Source of the DNA: Beijerinckiaceae bacterium
Lineage (GTDB): Bacteria > Pseudomonadota > Alphaproteobacteria > Rhizobiales > Beijerinckiaceae
Reading direction: 5' to 3'
DNA: 55,196 nucleotides
Assembly (NCBI GenBank): GCA_019745195.1
Contig: JAIETL010000037.1
Coordinates: forward strand, 1 to 55,196
Position numbers and translations under genes: made by a program. The notes below the pieces were generated by a model. It saw only the letters and a program-made list of their open reading frames with translations. It was not told the DNA's origin and did no database searches. Below, piece by piece: positions 28,030 through 35,775 of the stretch. Numbering within the stretch: position 1 is the stretch's first letter; every line of letters starts with the position of its first letter.

Positions 28030-28662
28030 ATGCTCGAAGACCTCATCCGGCACTGGCCCGAACTGGCTCTGGTCTATTCCGCCCAAGCCTTCGCGGTCGC
28101 CAGCCCGGGCCCGAGCAACCTGATGGTGATGGCGGCCGCGATGGAGCGCGGCCGGCGCGCCGGCATGATCCTCGGCCTCGGCGTCACCACCGGCTCGCTG
28201 ACCTGGGGAATATTGGCTGCGCTCGGCGTCTCGGCCCTGATCGCGGCCCATCCTGGCGCGCTCTATGCGATCAAGATCGTCGGCGGGCTCTACCTGCTGT
28301 TCCTGGCCTGGCGCTCGGCCCGCTCGGCGCTGCGGACCGACCCGCCGCCCCCGCCGACCGTCGCCTCGGGGCGCAGGACCTATCTGCGCGGCTTCCTGAT
28401 GCACCTGACCAACCCGAAAGCGATCCTGGGCTGGACCGCGATCATCGCGCTCGGCCTGCGTCCAGACGCGCCGTTCATGATCGTCTGCGCCATCGTCATC
28501 GGCTGCGGCCTGATCTCGCTGGCGATCAACCAGGGTTATGCCCTGCTGTTCTCGACACCGTCCATGATCGCGGGCTATCGCCGGGTCCGGCGGCGCGCCG
28601 AGGCCTGCCTCTCGGCCGTGTTCGCTTTTGCCGGATTCAAGCTGTTGACGGCGCAATCCTGA
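28030..28662 (+). CDS. LysE/RhtB-family exporter
   Basis: A 210-aa inner-membrane exporter of amino acids or related metabolites. It has six hydrophobic segments; AFAVASPGPSNLMVMAAAMERGRRAGMILGLGVTTG at the start holds the LysE signature (PGP.N..V...). FLMHLTNPKAILGWTAIIALG is the second conserved block (NPK). The substrate is unknown. It is separated from the metallopeptidase by 3 bp and is likely part of a leuC-led operon. Confidence 0.9.
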   Translation: MLEDLIRHWPELALVYSAQAFAVASPGPSNLMVMAAAMERGRRAGMILGLGVTTGSLTWGILAALGVSALIAAHPGALYAIKIVGGLYLLFLAWRSARSALRTDPPPPPTVASGRRTYLRGFLMHLTNPKAILGWTAIIALGLRPDAPFMIVCAIVIGCGLISLAINQGYALLFSTPSMIAGYRRVRRRAEACLSAVFAFAGFKLLTAQS

Positions 28663-28738
28663 CGACTACGCGGTCACATTGACGACGCCTTCGCCGCTTC
28701 TACTCGATCAAGACAGACGACGAGCCAGGAGACAGCCC

Positions 28739-29086
28739 ATGCGCCGCCTCAGCATCGCAGCATTCGCACTCGCCCTGCCCGCCGCAGCGCTCGCCCATCA
28801 CGGCTGGGGCTCCTACGACGCCCAGAACCCCGTGACCCTGACCGGGCCGGTGAAGACGCTCGAATTCGCCAACCCGCATGTTCATGTCGACATCACCGCC
28901 GCCGACGGCAAGGAATGGGAGCTGACCTTCGCCCCGCCCTCGCGCATGCAATCGCGCGGCGCGGTCGAGAGCCTTATCAAGGTCGGCAGCACGCTCACGG
29001 CCTATGGCTATCCCAGCCGCGTCAAGCCCGGCGAAATGCGGGCCGAATGGATCGAGGTCGCCGGCAAACGCTACGAGCTGAGGTGA
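28739..29086 (+). CDS. DUF6152 periplasmic protein
   Basis: 115 aa with signal peptide MRRLSIAAFALALPAAALAHH. The mature protein begins HHGWGSYDAQNPVTLTGPV, a strongly conserved start, then VKTLEFANPHVHVDI and WELTFAPPSRMQSRG. The paired histidines right after cleavage and NPHVHVD suggest metal or small-ligand binding, but this is not shown. It forms a pair with the next membrane gene (5 bp gap), an arrangement seen repeatedly in proteobacteria. Confidence 0.82.
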   Translation: MRRLSIAAFALALPAAALAHHGWGSYDAQNPVTLTGPVKTLEFANPHVHVDITAADGKEWELTFAPPSRMQSRGAVESLIKVGSTLTAYGYPSRVKPGEMRAEWIEVAGKRYELR

Positions 29087-29090
29087 GGCG

Positions 29091-29579
29091 GTGGAGCATG
29101 ATGTTTTCGGCTTCTTGCCCAACCTCTTCCAGATTCTGGAGCGCTCCGCCTTCGGCCTGCTGATCCGCGACGCGGTGCTGATCTATCCGATCGCCAATGT
29201 CGTCCATGTGCTCTCAGTGCTGGTCTTCTTCGCCAGCGTCGCGATCATGGACCTGCGCGTGCTCGGCGCGCTGCGAGCGGACGCCGGCGAGGCGGTGATC
29301 GCAAGGTTCCGCCCTGTCGCGCTCGGCGCCTTCTGCGCGCTGCTTGCGAGCGGCATTGTGCTGTTCACGCCGGAAGCCAGCGCGATCATCAAAAACCCCT
29401 CCTTCCAGATCAAGCTGGCGCTGATCGCGATCGGGGCTCTCAACGTGATCTGGCTGGAGCGCGCGCTGAAGCGCGGCTATCCCGGCATGACGGCCCGCAC
29501 GGCGCGAATTCCGGCGGCGCTGTCGCTGGTGGTCTGGCTCGGCGTCGCGGCGGCGGGGCGGTACATCGCGTATATCTGA
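29091..29579 (+). CDS. DUF6644-like integral membrane protein
   Basis: 162 aa with four or five hydrophobic segments: LIYPIANVVHVLSVLVFFAS, FRPVALGAFCALLASGIVLF, IKLALIAIGALNVIWLERAL and IPAALSLVVWLGVAAAGRYI. PIANVVHVLSV and the later pattern are typical of the membrane proteins that accompany DUF6152. It starts at GTG 29091, four bases after the DUF6152 stop. The histidine in the first helix could serve heme or metal binding, which is unproven. Confidence 0.78.
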   Translation: MEHDVFGFLPNLFQILERSAFGLLIRDAVLIYPIANVVHVLSVLVFFASVAIMDLRVLGALRADAGEAVIARFRPVALGAFCALLASGIVLFTPEASAIIKNPSFQIKLALIAIGALNVIWLERALKRGYPGMTARTARIPAALSLVVWLGVAAAGRYIAYI

Positions 29580-29589
29580 CGGCCTTGCC

Positions 29590-29663
29590 GTCATTGCGAG
29601 CGCAGCGAAGCAATCTTGCGTCTCGCGCAACCTTCTGGATTGCTTCGCTGCGCTCGCAAGGAC
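29590..29663. repeat. Inverted repeat of the GTCATTGCGAGC type
   Basis: Two 26-bp arms: 29590-29615 (GTCATTGCGAGCGCAGCGAA...) and its reverse complement at 29638-29663, separated by 22 bp. The arms differ at only about two bases. This palindrome type is widespread between genes in alphaproteobacteria. It lies between DUF6644 and leuD and would form a long hairpin in RNA. Confidence 0.85.
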
Positions 29664-29734
29664 GACATGCCAATTGCGATCTTTGCGCCGGCAGGCAGGT
29701 CGGCTAAACACGCTGCGATCAGGAGCCGAACGCC

Positions 29735-30337
29735 ATGCAGCCCTTCACCACGCTGACCTCCACGCCCGCGCCGCTGAAGGTGATCAATGTCGACACCGAC
29801 ATGATCATCCCCAAGCAGTATCTCAAGACGATCAAGCGCACAGGGCTGGGCACCGCGCTGTTCTCCGAGATGCGCTACCGGGAGGACGGCTCGGAGAATC
29901 CCGATTTCGTGCTGAACCAGCCAGCTTATCGCAGATCCGAGATTTTGGTCGCCGGCGACAATTTCGGCTGCGGCTCCTCGCGCGAGCACGCGCCCTGGGC
30001 CTTGCTCGATTTCGGCATACGCTGCGTGATCTCGACCTCGTTCGCCGATATCTTCTACAACAACTGCTTCAAGAACGGCATCCTGCCGATCGTGGTGAAG
30101 CCCGAAGACCTCGAGAAGCTTTTCGACGATGCCGATCGCGGCTCGAACGCGACGCTGACGGTCGATCTCCAGAACCAAACGATCAAGGGGCCGGACGGTG
30201 GCGAAATCCGCTTCGAGATCGACCCCTTCCGCAAACACTGCCTGATGAACGGCCTCGACGATATCGGGCTGACGATGGAGAAGGCCCCGAAGATCGAGGC
30301 CTTCGAGACGAAGCTGGCGCAGAGGGAGTGGGCCTGA
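29735..30337 (+). CDS. leuD: 3-isopropylmalate dehydratase small subunit
   Basis: A 200-aa swivel-domain partner of Leu[25 protein letters not shown] is the N-terminal signature, and [25 protein letters not shown] holds the GCGSSREHA substrate-binding motif. [22 protein letters not shown] follows as usual. Its length is standard. It is separated from leuC by five genes and an inverted repeat, all on the same strand. Confidence 0.97.
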   Translation: MQPFTTLTSTPAPLKVINVDTDMIIPKQYLKTIKRTGLGTALFSEMRYREDGSENPDFVLNQPAYRRSEILVAGDNFGCGSSREHAPWALLDFGIRCVISTSFADIFYNNCFKNGILPIVVKPEDLEKLFDDADRGSNATLTVDLQNQTIKGPDGGEIRFEIDPFRKHCLMNGLDDIGLTMEKAPKIEAFETKLAQREWA

Positions 30338-30347
30338 GGCGAGCTTC

Positions 30348-30370
30348 CCTTCTCCCTCGCGGGGAGAAGG
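30348..30370. repeat. Single end-hairpin of the palindromic repeat family
   Basis: CCTTCTCCC-TCGC-GGGGAGAAGG, matching the terminal hairpin of repeat copies A and B. It lies in the 44-bp gap between the converging leuD and DUF1501 genes, where it may also act as a terminator. Confidence 0.7.
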
Positions 30371-30381
30371 AAAGAGCGCCC

Positions 30382-31629
30382 CTAACCCACCAGCCCCTGC
30401 ATCGGCCCGAGCCCTTCCGTCCCCGGAAACACCCGCTCCGCCAGCACCGGCCCCGACAGCCCGAACAGCTCCGACACCACGCCCTTCGCCACCGCGCGGA
30501 TGTCCGTCGTCGGCTTCAGGTCGCGCTTCTCGTAAAGCTGCTCGGCTTTAAGCCCCGGCCAGTCGGCGATGATCCGCCCGCCCTTGACCGCCCCTCCAAC
30601 CAGAAAAGCCACCGTGCCGGTGCCGTGATCGGTGCCGACCGTACCGTTCACCTTCGCGGTGCGGCCGAACTCGGTCACCACCATCACCACCGTATCCTTC
30701 CAAACAGGCTTCAGACCCTGCTCGAAGGTCGCGAGCGCACCATCCAGCCCGCCGAGCAACTGCGCCAGCCGCCCCCGCGCGCCGCCCTCATTGGCGTGCG
30801 TATCCCAGCCCTCGAAGGCGAGCGCAGCGATACGCGGGCCGTCATCGGCCCCGACAAGCCCGGCCGCGCCCTCGGCGATGCGCTTCATGCCCTCCGCCGT
30901 GTCCGGCCCCTGACCGCCCCGCGCCTCGCCGCCCATGCCGCGCCGCTGCGCGATCGCCTCGGTTTCGACGGCTTGAGCCAGAGCCCGCGCCAGGCCTGAG
31001 TCGCGCTGCCCGTAGAGATCGCCGAGCCGCGTCATCAGGTCGGAGCCGGCGCGCGCCATGCGCGGCGGGGCCCAGCCCAGGATCGGCGCCGGCCCGCGCA
31101 CCACCAGAGGCGGCACGACGCCGACGCCGAGCACGCCGCGCCGCGCCACCGTCTCGCCTGGCGGCAGGCTGGCGATCAGCCGGTTGAGCCAGCCGCTCCC
31201 GGTCTGGCCCGGCCCGTTCTGCCCGCTCTCGAGCACGTCCTGCCCGTCGAAATGCGAGCGTTCGCGATAGCCCGTCGCTGCCGCATGGACGACGCTGGCG
31301 TGCCCCGACGCGTAGAGCCGCGCCAGATTCGGCATCGCGGGGTGCAGGTAGAAGAAGCCGTCGAGCGGCAGCGCCGCGTCCGGCCCGTCCTTTGCGAGCG
31401 CGATGTCCTCGCGAAGCCCGGCATAGTCCGGATCGCCGATCGGCGGCACCGCCGAGAGCCCGTCGAGCGCGCCGCGCAGCACCACCAGCAGGAAGCGCGG
31501 ATCGCGGCTGCCTGCCTGCGCATAGGCGAATTTCGGCACGAAGGACCATGCGAAAAGCGCGCCAGCAGCCCCGAGCACCGCGCGGCGGGAGGGCGTCATC
31601 GCCTCGCAATCGTCGTCATGATCGGTCAT
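30382..31629 (-). CDS. DUF1501 protein (Tat-exported, sulfatase/phosphatase-like fold)
   Basis: 415 aa. The N terminus has a twin-arginine signal, TPSRRAVLGAAGALFAW, so it is exported folded. The core FLLVVLRGALDGLSAVPPIGDPDY, YLHPAMPNLARLYASGHASVVHA, GYRERSHFDGQDVLESG, GWDTHANEGG and VVMVVTEFGRTAKVNGTVGTDHGTG are all DUF1501 hallmarks. These relate to the alkaline phosphatase/sulfatase superfamily, with His/Asp candidates for metals. The function is unproven. It follows the DUF1800 gene by 5 bp and the two families are nearly always paired. ATG 31629 gives the Tat signal. Confidence 0.92.
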   Translation of the reverse strand: MTDHDDDCEAMTPSRRAVLGAAGALFAWSFVPKFAYAQAGSRDPRFLLVVLRGALDGLSAVPPIGDPDYAGLREDIALAKDGPDAALPLDGFFYLHPAMPNLARLYASGHASVVHAAATGYRERSHFDGQDVLESGQNGPGQTGSGWLNRLIASLPPGETVARRGVLGVGVVPPLVVRGPAPILGWAPPRMARAGSDLMTRLGDLYGQRDSGLARALAQAVETEAIAQRRGMGGEARGGQGPDTAEGMKRIAEGAAGLVGADDGPRIAALAFEGWDTHANEGGARGRLAQLLGGLDGALATFEQGLKPVWKDTVVMVVTEFGRTAKVNGTVGTDHGTGTVAFLVGGAVKGGRIIADWPGLKAEQLYEKRDLKPTTDIRAVAKGVVSELFGLSGPVLAERVFPGTEGLGPMQGLVG

Positions 31630-31634
31630 AACGC

Positions 31635-33074
31635 TCACCTCCGCTGGAATTCGGGCGACATCAGCAGCAGCGCGAGCGCCTGCGGCTTGCTCTCGGCCCG
31701 CGCCACGGCCTGCCGCGTCTCGGGCGACGCCAGCGGCCCCAAGACCTGTTCGACGAGCTGACGCGGATCGGGGACGCTGCCCGCCGCCTGCCGGCCCCAG
31801 CCGGCGGCGACGTCGATCCGGGTTTTGATACCCTCCGGCGTCGCCCAGGACTCGTTTCCGTCCGGATAGCCGTTCGGCCCCGAAGGCTGCCAGAGCATCT
31901 GCCCCATCGCCGTCAGCGGCCCGACGATCTGGCCGAAATCGGGCTTGCGCCCGAGCGCGCGGAAGGACGCGATCAGGAATTCCTGCGGGGAGCGCATCTT
32001 TGTCTGCTCCGCGCCCCACGCTTCATCGGACTCGATCAGCGCGCGCGAGACGGCGGCCAGATCACCCTCCGTCCGGCGAAAAATCTGCGCCAGCAGATCG
32101 ACCAGACCGGGAGGCGGCACGTCGGCGACGAAATGCCGGGCGAGCTTGAAGGCGATGAAGCGCGCCGTCGCCGGGTGGTGCGCGAGATCGCTCAGCGCCG
32201 CCAGCCCCTGCGCCTTGCCGGGCTGTTCGTAGCTCCTGCCGAGGAGTTGGTGCGCGCCCGGCTCGTGAAGCCCGGCGTTGAAGGCGAACGAGCCCGGAAA
32301 GCCGAGCAGGGCCTCGCGCCCGACCACTGTCCAACCGGTGATGATGCGCGCCAGATTGGTGACGTCGGCCTCCGCGTACCCGCCCGAGACGCCGAGCGTG
32401 TGCAGTTCGAGGATTTCGCGCGCCAGGTTTTCGTTGAGCCCGCGCCCGCGCCGCTTGCCTGCGGAAGATCCCGGCCCGATCGAGAGCCTGTTGTCGAGGA
32501 ATTCCAGCATCGCCGGGTGGCTCTCGGCGGCGACCAGCATGTCGGCGAAGCGGCCGAAGACATGCGGGCGGATTGCCTCGCGTTCATAGGCCCCGACCAT
32601 GATCCGGGTCATGTTGCTCTTGGTCGCGGCGATGCAGAAATGGTTCGACCAGAACTGGACCAATCTCTCATCGAACCCGCCATCAGGGAGCAGCGCCAGG
32701 TCGATGCGCGCTTTCGCCTCGTCGCGAAAGGTCCGGTACGGTAGCGCCGGCTCGTTTGGCGCACGCGTGGCGGGCTGGCTCATCTGGTTCTGGTTCGGCG
32801 AGGCCATGGCGACCTGCGTTCCCGAAGCAGCCTGCCCGGCGACGCGCCTCGCCTCGCGCGCGATCTTCTCCGCATCCTCGAAGGCGTAGAGCGCAGCCCC
32901 GATCTCGGCCGCGCCGGAATAGGTCAGCGGCTGCGGCTGCGGTGGCGGGCCAGCCGCGACCTCCGCAAGCAGGACGTCACGGGCGTGGATGCGCAGGTCG
33001 TCGGGCTGTCCGGCCCGGTAGCCGAGGCCGAAACGCTGCAGGCCGATGCTCCCGGCTCTCGGGTCGGACGCCAT
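31635..33074 (-). CDS. DUF1800 protein
   Basis: 479 aa. RFGLGYRAGQPDDLRIHARDVLLAEV is the N-terminal domain start. LVQFWSNHFCIAATKSNM, EREAIRPHVFGRFADMLVAAESHPAMLEFLDN and NENLAREILELHTLGV are the strongest DUF1800 motifs (written here in parts). GGYAEADVTNLARIITGWTV and IAFKLARHFVADVPP follow. The family is found with DUF1501 partners and is thought to work in the cell envelope, but its role is unknown. There is no obvious signal peptide; the partner has a Tat signal, so co-export is conceivable. ATG 33074 (MASDPRAG) was chosen. Confidence 0.92.
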   Translation of the reverse strand: MASDPRAGSIGLQRFGLGYRAGQPDDLRIHARDVLLAEVAAGPPPQPQPLTYSGAAEIGAALYAFEDAEKIAREARRVAGQAASGTQVAMASPNQNQMSQPATRAPNEPALPYRTFRDEAKARIDLALLPDGGFDERLVQFWSNHFCIAATKSNMTRIMVGAYEREAIRPHVFGRFADMLVAAESHPAMLEFLDNRLSIGPGSSAGKRRGRGLNENLAREILELHTLGVSGGYAEADVTNLARIITGWTVVGREALLGFPGSFAFNAGLHEPGAHQLLGRSYEQPGKAQGLAALSDLAHHPATARFIAFKLARHFVADVPPPGLVDLLAQIFRRTEGDLAAVSRALIESDEAWGAEQTKMRSPQEFLIASFRALGRKPDFGQIVGPLTAMGQMLWQPSGPNGYPDGNESWATPEGIKTRIDVAAGWGRQAAGSVPDPRQLVEQVLGPLASPETRQAVARAESKPQALALLLMSPEFQRR

Positions 33075-33212
33075 GCGCTGTCTCCGATTGCGGATCAGAC
33101 GACAACACTGTGCCTGCCCAACTGTGGCGAAAACCCGAACCGAACGGCGACAAATCGCTACGTCGTCGAAACCGCTCGAGCCGTCGGCAGCCGAAACGGC
33201 GATGAAAACAGC

Positions 33213-33248
33213 AAAAAAACGCCGCCGCCTCTTGCGAGACGGCGGCGC
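33213..33248 (-). terminator. Rho-independent terminator of the DUF4394 gene
   Basis: Read on the minus strand: stem CGCCGCC/GGCGGCG with loop GTCTCGCAAGAGGC, followed by seven T. It begins 32 bp after the DUF4394 stop. It separates that gene from the DUF1800/DUF1501 operon, so those need their own promoter. Confidence 0.9.
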
Positions 33249-33279
33249 TCCCGAATGGTCGGTCAGGTCTTCGCAGGCG

Positions 33280-34071
33280 TTACGACGCCGGAAGCGCCGC
33301 GACATCACGCACAGGCGCGCTCAGCCCGGTAACCTTTCCAACCATCGAGGCCTTGCCGGTGGCGAGATCGACCTTGTGCAGCGCGCCATCGGCGAGCAGC
33401 CAGCCGGTGTTGCCACCCGAGGCATCGGTTTCGATGTCGAAGGCGATCGCCTTGGGCATCACGCCAAGCTTGCCGACCGCGCCGAGGACGCCATCATTCG
33501 GCGGCGCCTGCTTGAGAAAGGTGCCGGTCGTGGCGTCGATGTCGTAGAGCGCGGTCTCCTTCGTGCCCTTGACCGAGTTGGTGTAGGCGCCAGCCACGAT
33601 CATCGGCGCGCCCTTGTTGGCGTCGGTCTCGGCGAATTTGAGCTTGCCGTCGGTGGTGACCTTGCCGTCATCGACATTGACGCGGAGATTGGCGCCGTCG
33701 GAGCCGATGACGCGCAGGCGGTCGGCGGCGGGGTTGAAATCGACGGTCGCCATCGCCTTGGCGTCGAGCACCGTGTCCATTTTGGACTTCATCGTCGCCT
33801 TGCCGGCCTTGTCGACCGTGTAGATCGTGCCGTCCGCAGCCAGCGCATAGAGCATGCCGTCAGCGGGGCGGACGTCGATGCCGGCGATCTTGCCGGTGAT
33901 TCCGGTCACTTTCATCGACTTGCCGGCTTTCATGGTCGCCGTGTCGATCATGGTCAGGGTGTTGTCGCCGGTCAGCGCGGCGAGCGTGCCGGCCTGGGCG
34001 GAATGGGTCGCGCTCGCAGCCGCGCAGAGCAGCGTCGTGGCGATGAGGGCGTGGCGGGTGGTCCGGTTCAT
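33280..34071 (-). CDS. Secreted DUF4394 protein
   Basis: 263 aa. The signal peptide ends around THSAQA-GTL. The rest is a repeat-rich beta structure: GTLAALTGDNTLTMIDTATM, KIAGIDVRPADGMLYALAADGTIYTVD, ATVDFNPAADRLRVIGSDGANLRVNVDDG, MIVAGAYTNSV, KAIAFDIETD. This is the DUF4394 pattern, probably a beta-propeller-like fold. The function is unknown; it should be periplasmic or extracellular. It is divergent from an ECF sigma/anti-sigma pair and has an upstream motif matching the one before the sigma gene, so it is probably a main target of that sigma factor. Confidence 0.9.
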   Translation of the reverse strand: MNRTTRHALIATTLLCAAASATHSAQAGTLAALTGDNTLTMIDTATMKAGKSMKVTGITGKIAGIDVRPADGMLYALAADGTIYTVDKAGKATMKSKMDTVLDAKAMATVDFNPAADRLRVIGSDGANLRVNVDDGKVTTDGKLKFAETDANKGAPMIVAGAYTNSVKGTKETALYDIDATTGTFLKQAPPNDGVLGAVGKLGVMPKAIAFDIETDASGGNTGWLLADGALHKVDLATGKASMVGKVTGLSAPVRDVAALPAS

Positions 34072-34121
34072 GACTGATAATCCTCAGGGTCAGTGACGGG
34101 TATCCGCTGCAGCGATGTGAG

Positions 34122-34150
34122 GGATAACGCCGACCGACGGTTGCGGATGC
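34122..34150 (-). promoter_or_regulatory. Putative ECF-sigma promoter for the DUF4394 gene
   Basis: On the minus strand: -35-like GCATCCGCA (34150-34142), 12 bases, then -10-like CGTTATCC (34129-34122), about 50 bp before the DUF4394 ATG. The same GCATCCGCA and a similar CGT(G/T)-containing -10 element occur on the plus strand before the sigma gene at nearly the same spacing. Repetition of the motif on both sides is the evidence. Confidence 0.65.
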
Positions 34151-34175
34151 GTCCGAAAAAATAAAAAATCGAGGG

Positions 34176-34203
34176 GCATCCGCAGCCGGTGCGGGCGTGT
34201 AAC
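34176..34203 (+). promoter_or_regulatory. Putative ECF-sigma autoregulatory promoter
   Basis: GCATCCGCA (34176-34184), 11 bases, CGTGTAAC (34196-34203), ending 65 bp before the sigma ATG. It matches the divergent DUF4394 promoter, which suggests the sigma factor drives its own transcription. The AT-only tract AAAAAATAAAAAAT just upstream could act as an UP element. Confidence 0.65.
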
Positions 34204-34268
34204 AACAGGCTGGCAAAAATCTCGCGGGTGAATCCCGCAGGCGATCTTCGCCAGCGAGGGAGACAGGG

Positions 34269-34853
34269 ATGGCGAGCGACGCCGCGTCGTCGGTTAAGGC
34301 CCAGGGGCCTTCGGGCAAGGCCAAAGAGATCGAATCCGCGCTCAGGGCCTGCGCCTCCGGAGATAAATTGGCGCTCAAGCGCATCTATGACGTCGAGTCG
34401 GCGCGTATGCTTGGCGTGGCGCAGCGTTTGCTGAAGCGTCGGGCGCTTGCCGAGGAGGCGGTGCAGGACGCGTTCGTTCTCATCTGGCGGCATGCTGCGC
34501 GTTTCGACCCCGAGCGCGGCAGCGGCCTGACCTGGATTTACGCGATCCTGCGCAACCGCTCGCTTTCGATCCTGCGGGACGAGAAGCGGACCGAGACGAG
34601 CGAAGACCCTGTCGCCGAGGATCTGGCGAGCGAAGAGGACGATCCAGAGACGGTCATGTCGAAGCTCTCCGACGCCAAGGCCCTGCGCGCCTGCCTCGAG
34701 ACGCTGCCGCCGCAGCGGCGCGGCATCGTGCTGCTCGCCTTCGTGCAGGGGCTGACGCATGGCGAGATCGCCGGCAAACTGAGCATGCCGATCGGCACCG
34801 TGAAGTCCTGGATCAGGCGCTCGCTGATGTCGCTCAAGGAGTGCCTCGGATGA
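34269..34853 (+). CDS. ECF RNA polymerase sigma factor (SigK-like, RskA-paired)
   Basis: 194 aa with regions 2 and 4 only. Region 2: LKRIYDVESARMLGVAQRLL, RRALAEEAVQDAFVLIWRHAARFDPERGS and LTWIYAILRNRSLSIL. Linker: EDPVAEDLASEEDDPETV. Region 4: LETLPPQRRGIVLLAFVQGLTHGEIA and MPIGTVKSWIRRSLMSLKECL. This arrangement is typical of sigma factors held by RskA-type anti-sigma factors. The stop overlaps the anti-sigma ATG (ATGA), so the two are coupled. The matching promoter motifs on both sides of the divergent region suggest it activates itself and the DUF4394 gene. The inducing signal is unknown. Confidence 0.93.
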   Translation: MASDAASSVKAQGPSGKAKEIESALRACASGDKLALKRIYDVESARMLGVAQRLLKRRALAEEAVQDAFVLIWRHAARFDPERGSGLTWIYAILRNRSLSILRDEKRTETSEDPVAEDLASEEDDPETVMSKLSDAKALRACLETLPPQRRGIVLLAFVQGLTHGEIAGKLSMPIGTVKSWIRRSLMSLKECLG

Positions 34854-35596
34854 GCGCCTCGGCAGACATGATCCTGACCCCGCCCGAGCGCGATGCGCTG
34901 GCCGGCGAATATGTGCTGGGGCTGCTGGAGGGCGCCGACCTCGTCGCCTTCGCACGCCGGCTCGACAGCGACCGGGCTCTGGCCGCTTCGGTCGAGCGCT
35001 GGCGCGCGCATCTTCATCCGATCGACGCCGTGGTAAGGCCGATAGCGCCGCCGCCGGGCCTGTGGCCGCGCATCGAGGCCGATCTTGGCATGACGGTGCA
35101 GACGGCGGCGCGTCCGGCACTCGCCCCACCTTCCGCCGGCAGCCGCCTCGCCGACTGGTGGAACAGCCTGTTCGTCTGGCGCGGCGCGGCTTTTGCCGGC
35201 GCGCTGGCGAGCCTGCTGCTGGCGGTCGGCCTGTTCGCGGCGCTCGACCGCGCACAGCGCCAACCGGTCTATGTCGCGGTGCTGCTGACCGAGGCGGGGA
35301 TCGCGACCGCCGTCGTCAACACGTATCCCGACCGCCGGGTCGAGATGGTGCCGCTGCAGAACATCGCGGTTCCGCCGGGCATGGCGCTCGAGATCTGGAC
35401 GCTTTGGGATCGCGCGGTCGGTCCGCGCTCGGTCGGTCTGATCGATCGCGCCCGCTCGACGAACCTGCGGCTAGACCAGTTGCCGCTCGGCCGCGACCAG
35501 CTCTTCGAAATCACGATCGAACCCGCCACCGGTTCGCCCACCGGCCGCCCGACAGGTCCGATCGTGGCGAAGGGGACGACCTCGCAGGCGCTGTAG
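34850..35596 (+). CDS. Anti-sigma factor, RskA-like
   Basis: 248 aa. The cytoplasmic N terminus ERDALAGEYVLGLLEGADLVAFARRLDSD is the zinc-free anti-sigma domain of the RskA class (no HxxxCxxC). A single TM helix is near residues 103-125 (AFAGALASLLLAVGLFAAL). The periplasmic C-terminal RskA domain carries VEMVPLQNIAVPPGMALEIWTLWD and FEITIEPATGSPTGRPTGPI, both family landmarks. It should hold the sigma factor at the membrane until regulated proteolysis or a periplasmic change frees it. It overlaps the sigma stop by four bases. Confidence 0.92.
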   Translation: MSASADMILTPPERDALAGEYVLGLLEGADLVAFARRLDSDRALAASVERWRAHLHPIDAVVRPIAPPPGLWPRIEADLGMTVQTAARPALAPPSAGSRLADWWNSLFVWRGAAFAGALASLLLAVGLFAALDRAQRQPVYVAVLLTEAGIATAVVNTYPDRRVEMVPLQNIAVPPGMALEIWTLWDRAVGPRSVGLIDRARSTNLRLDQLPLGRDQLFEITIEPATGSPTGRPTGPIVAKGTTSQAL

Positions 35597-35612
35597 AGCC
35601 GCAAGGAACCTC

Positions 35613-35696
35613 GTCGTTCCGGCTCGCAGCTCATTGGGGCCGGCGTGGATGCGTGCCGGCAGCCGGCGCGTAAGGTCAGCGCCGTCCCGGAACGAC
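35613..35696. repeat. Inverted repeat with GTCGTTCCGG ends
   Basis: GTCGTTCCGG (35613-35622) and CCGGAACGAC (35687-35696) are perfect reverse complements with 64 bp between them. An inner GTGCCGGCAGCCGGCGC dyad lies at about 35653-35670. It resembles the GTC(A/G)TTCCGG-type palindromes common between genes in this order. It lies between the anti-sigma gene and the rplS terminator. Confidence 0.65.
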
Positions 35697-35717
35697 CGCG
35701 CCGGCGCTGGCGCAAGC

Positions 35718-35745
35718 AAAAAAACGCGGCCCCGAAGGACCGCGT
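35718..35745 (-). terminator. Rho-independent terminator of rplS
   Basis: On the minus strand: ACGCGGTCC-TTCG-GGGCCGCGT with seven T, including a stable TTCG tetraloop, about 30 bp after the rplS stop. Confidence 0.93.
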
Positions 35746-35775
35746 TTGAAACGTTCTGCCGCTGAAGCCTGAGGC

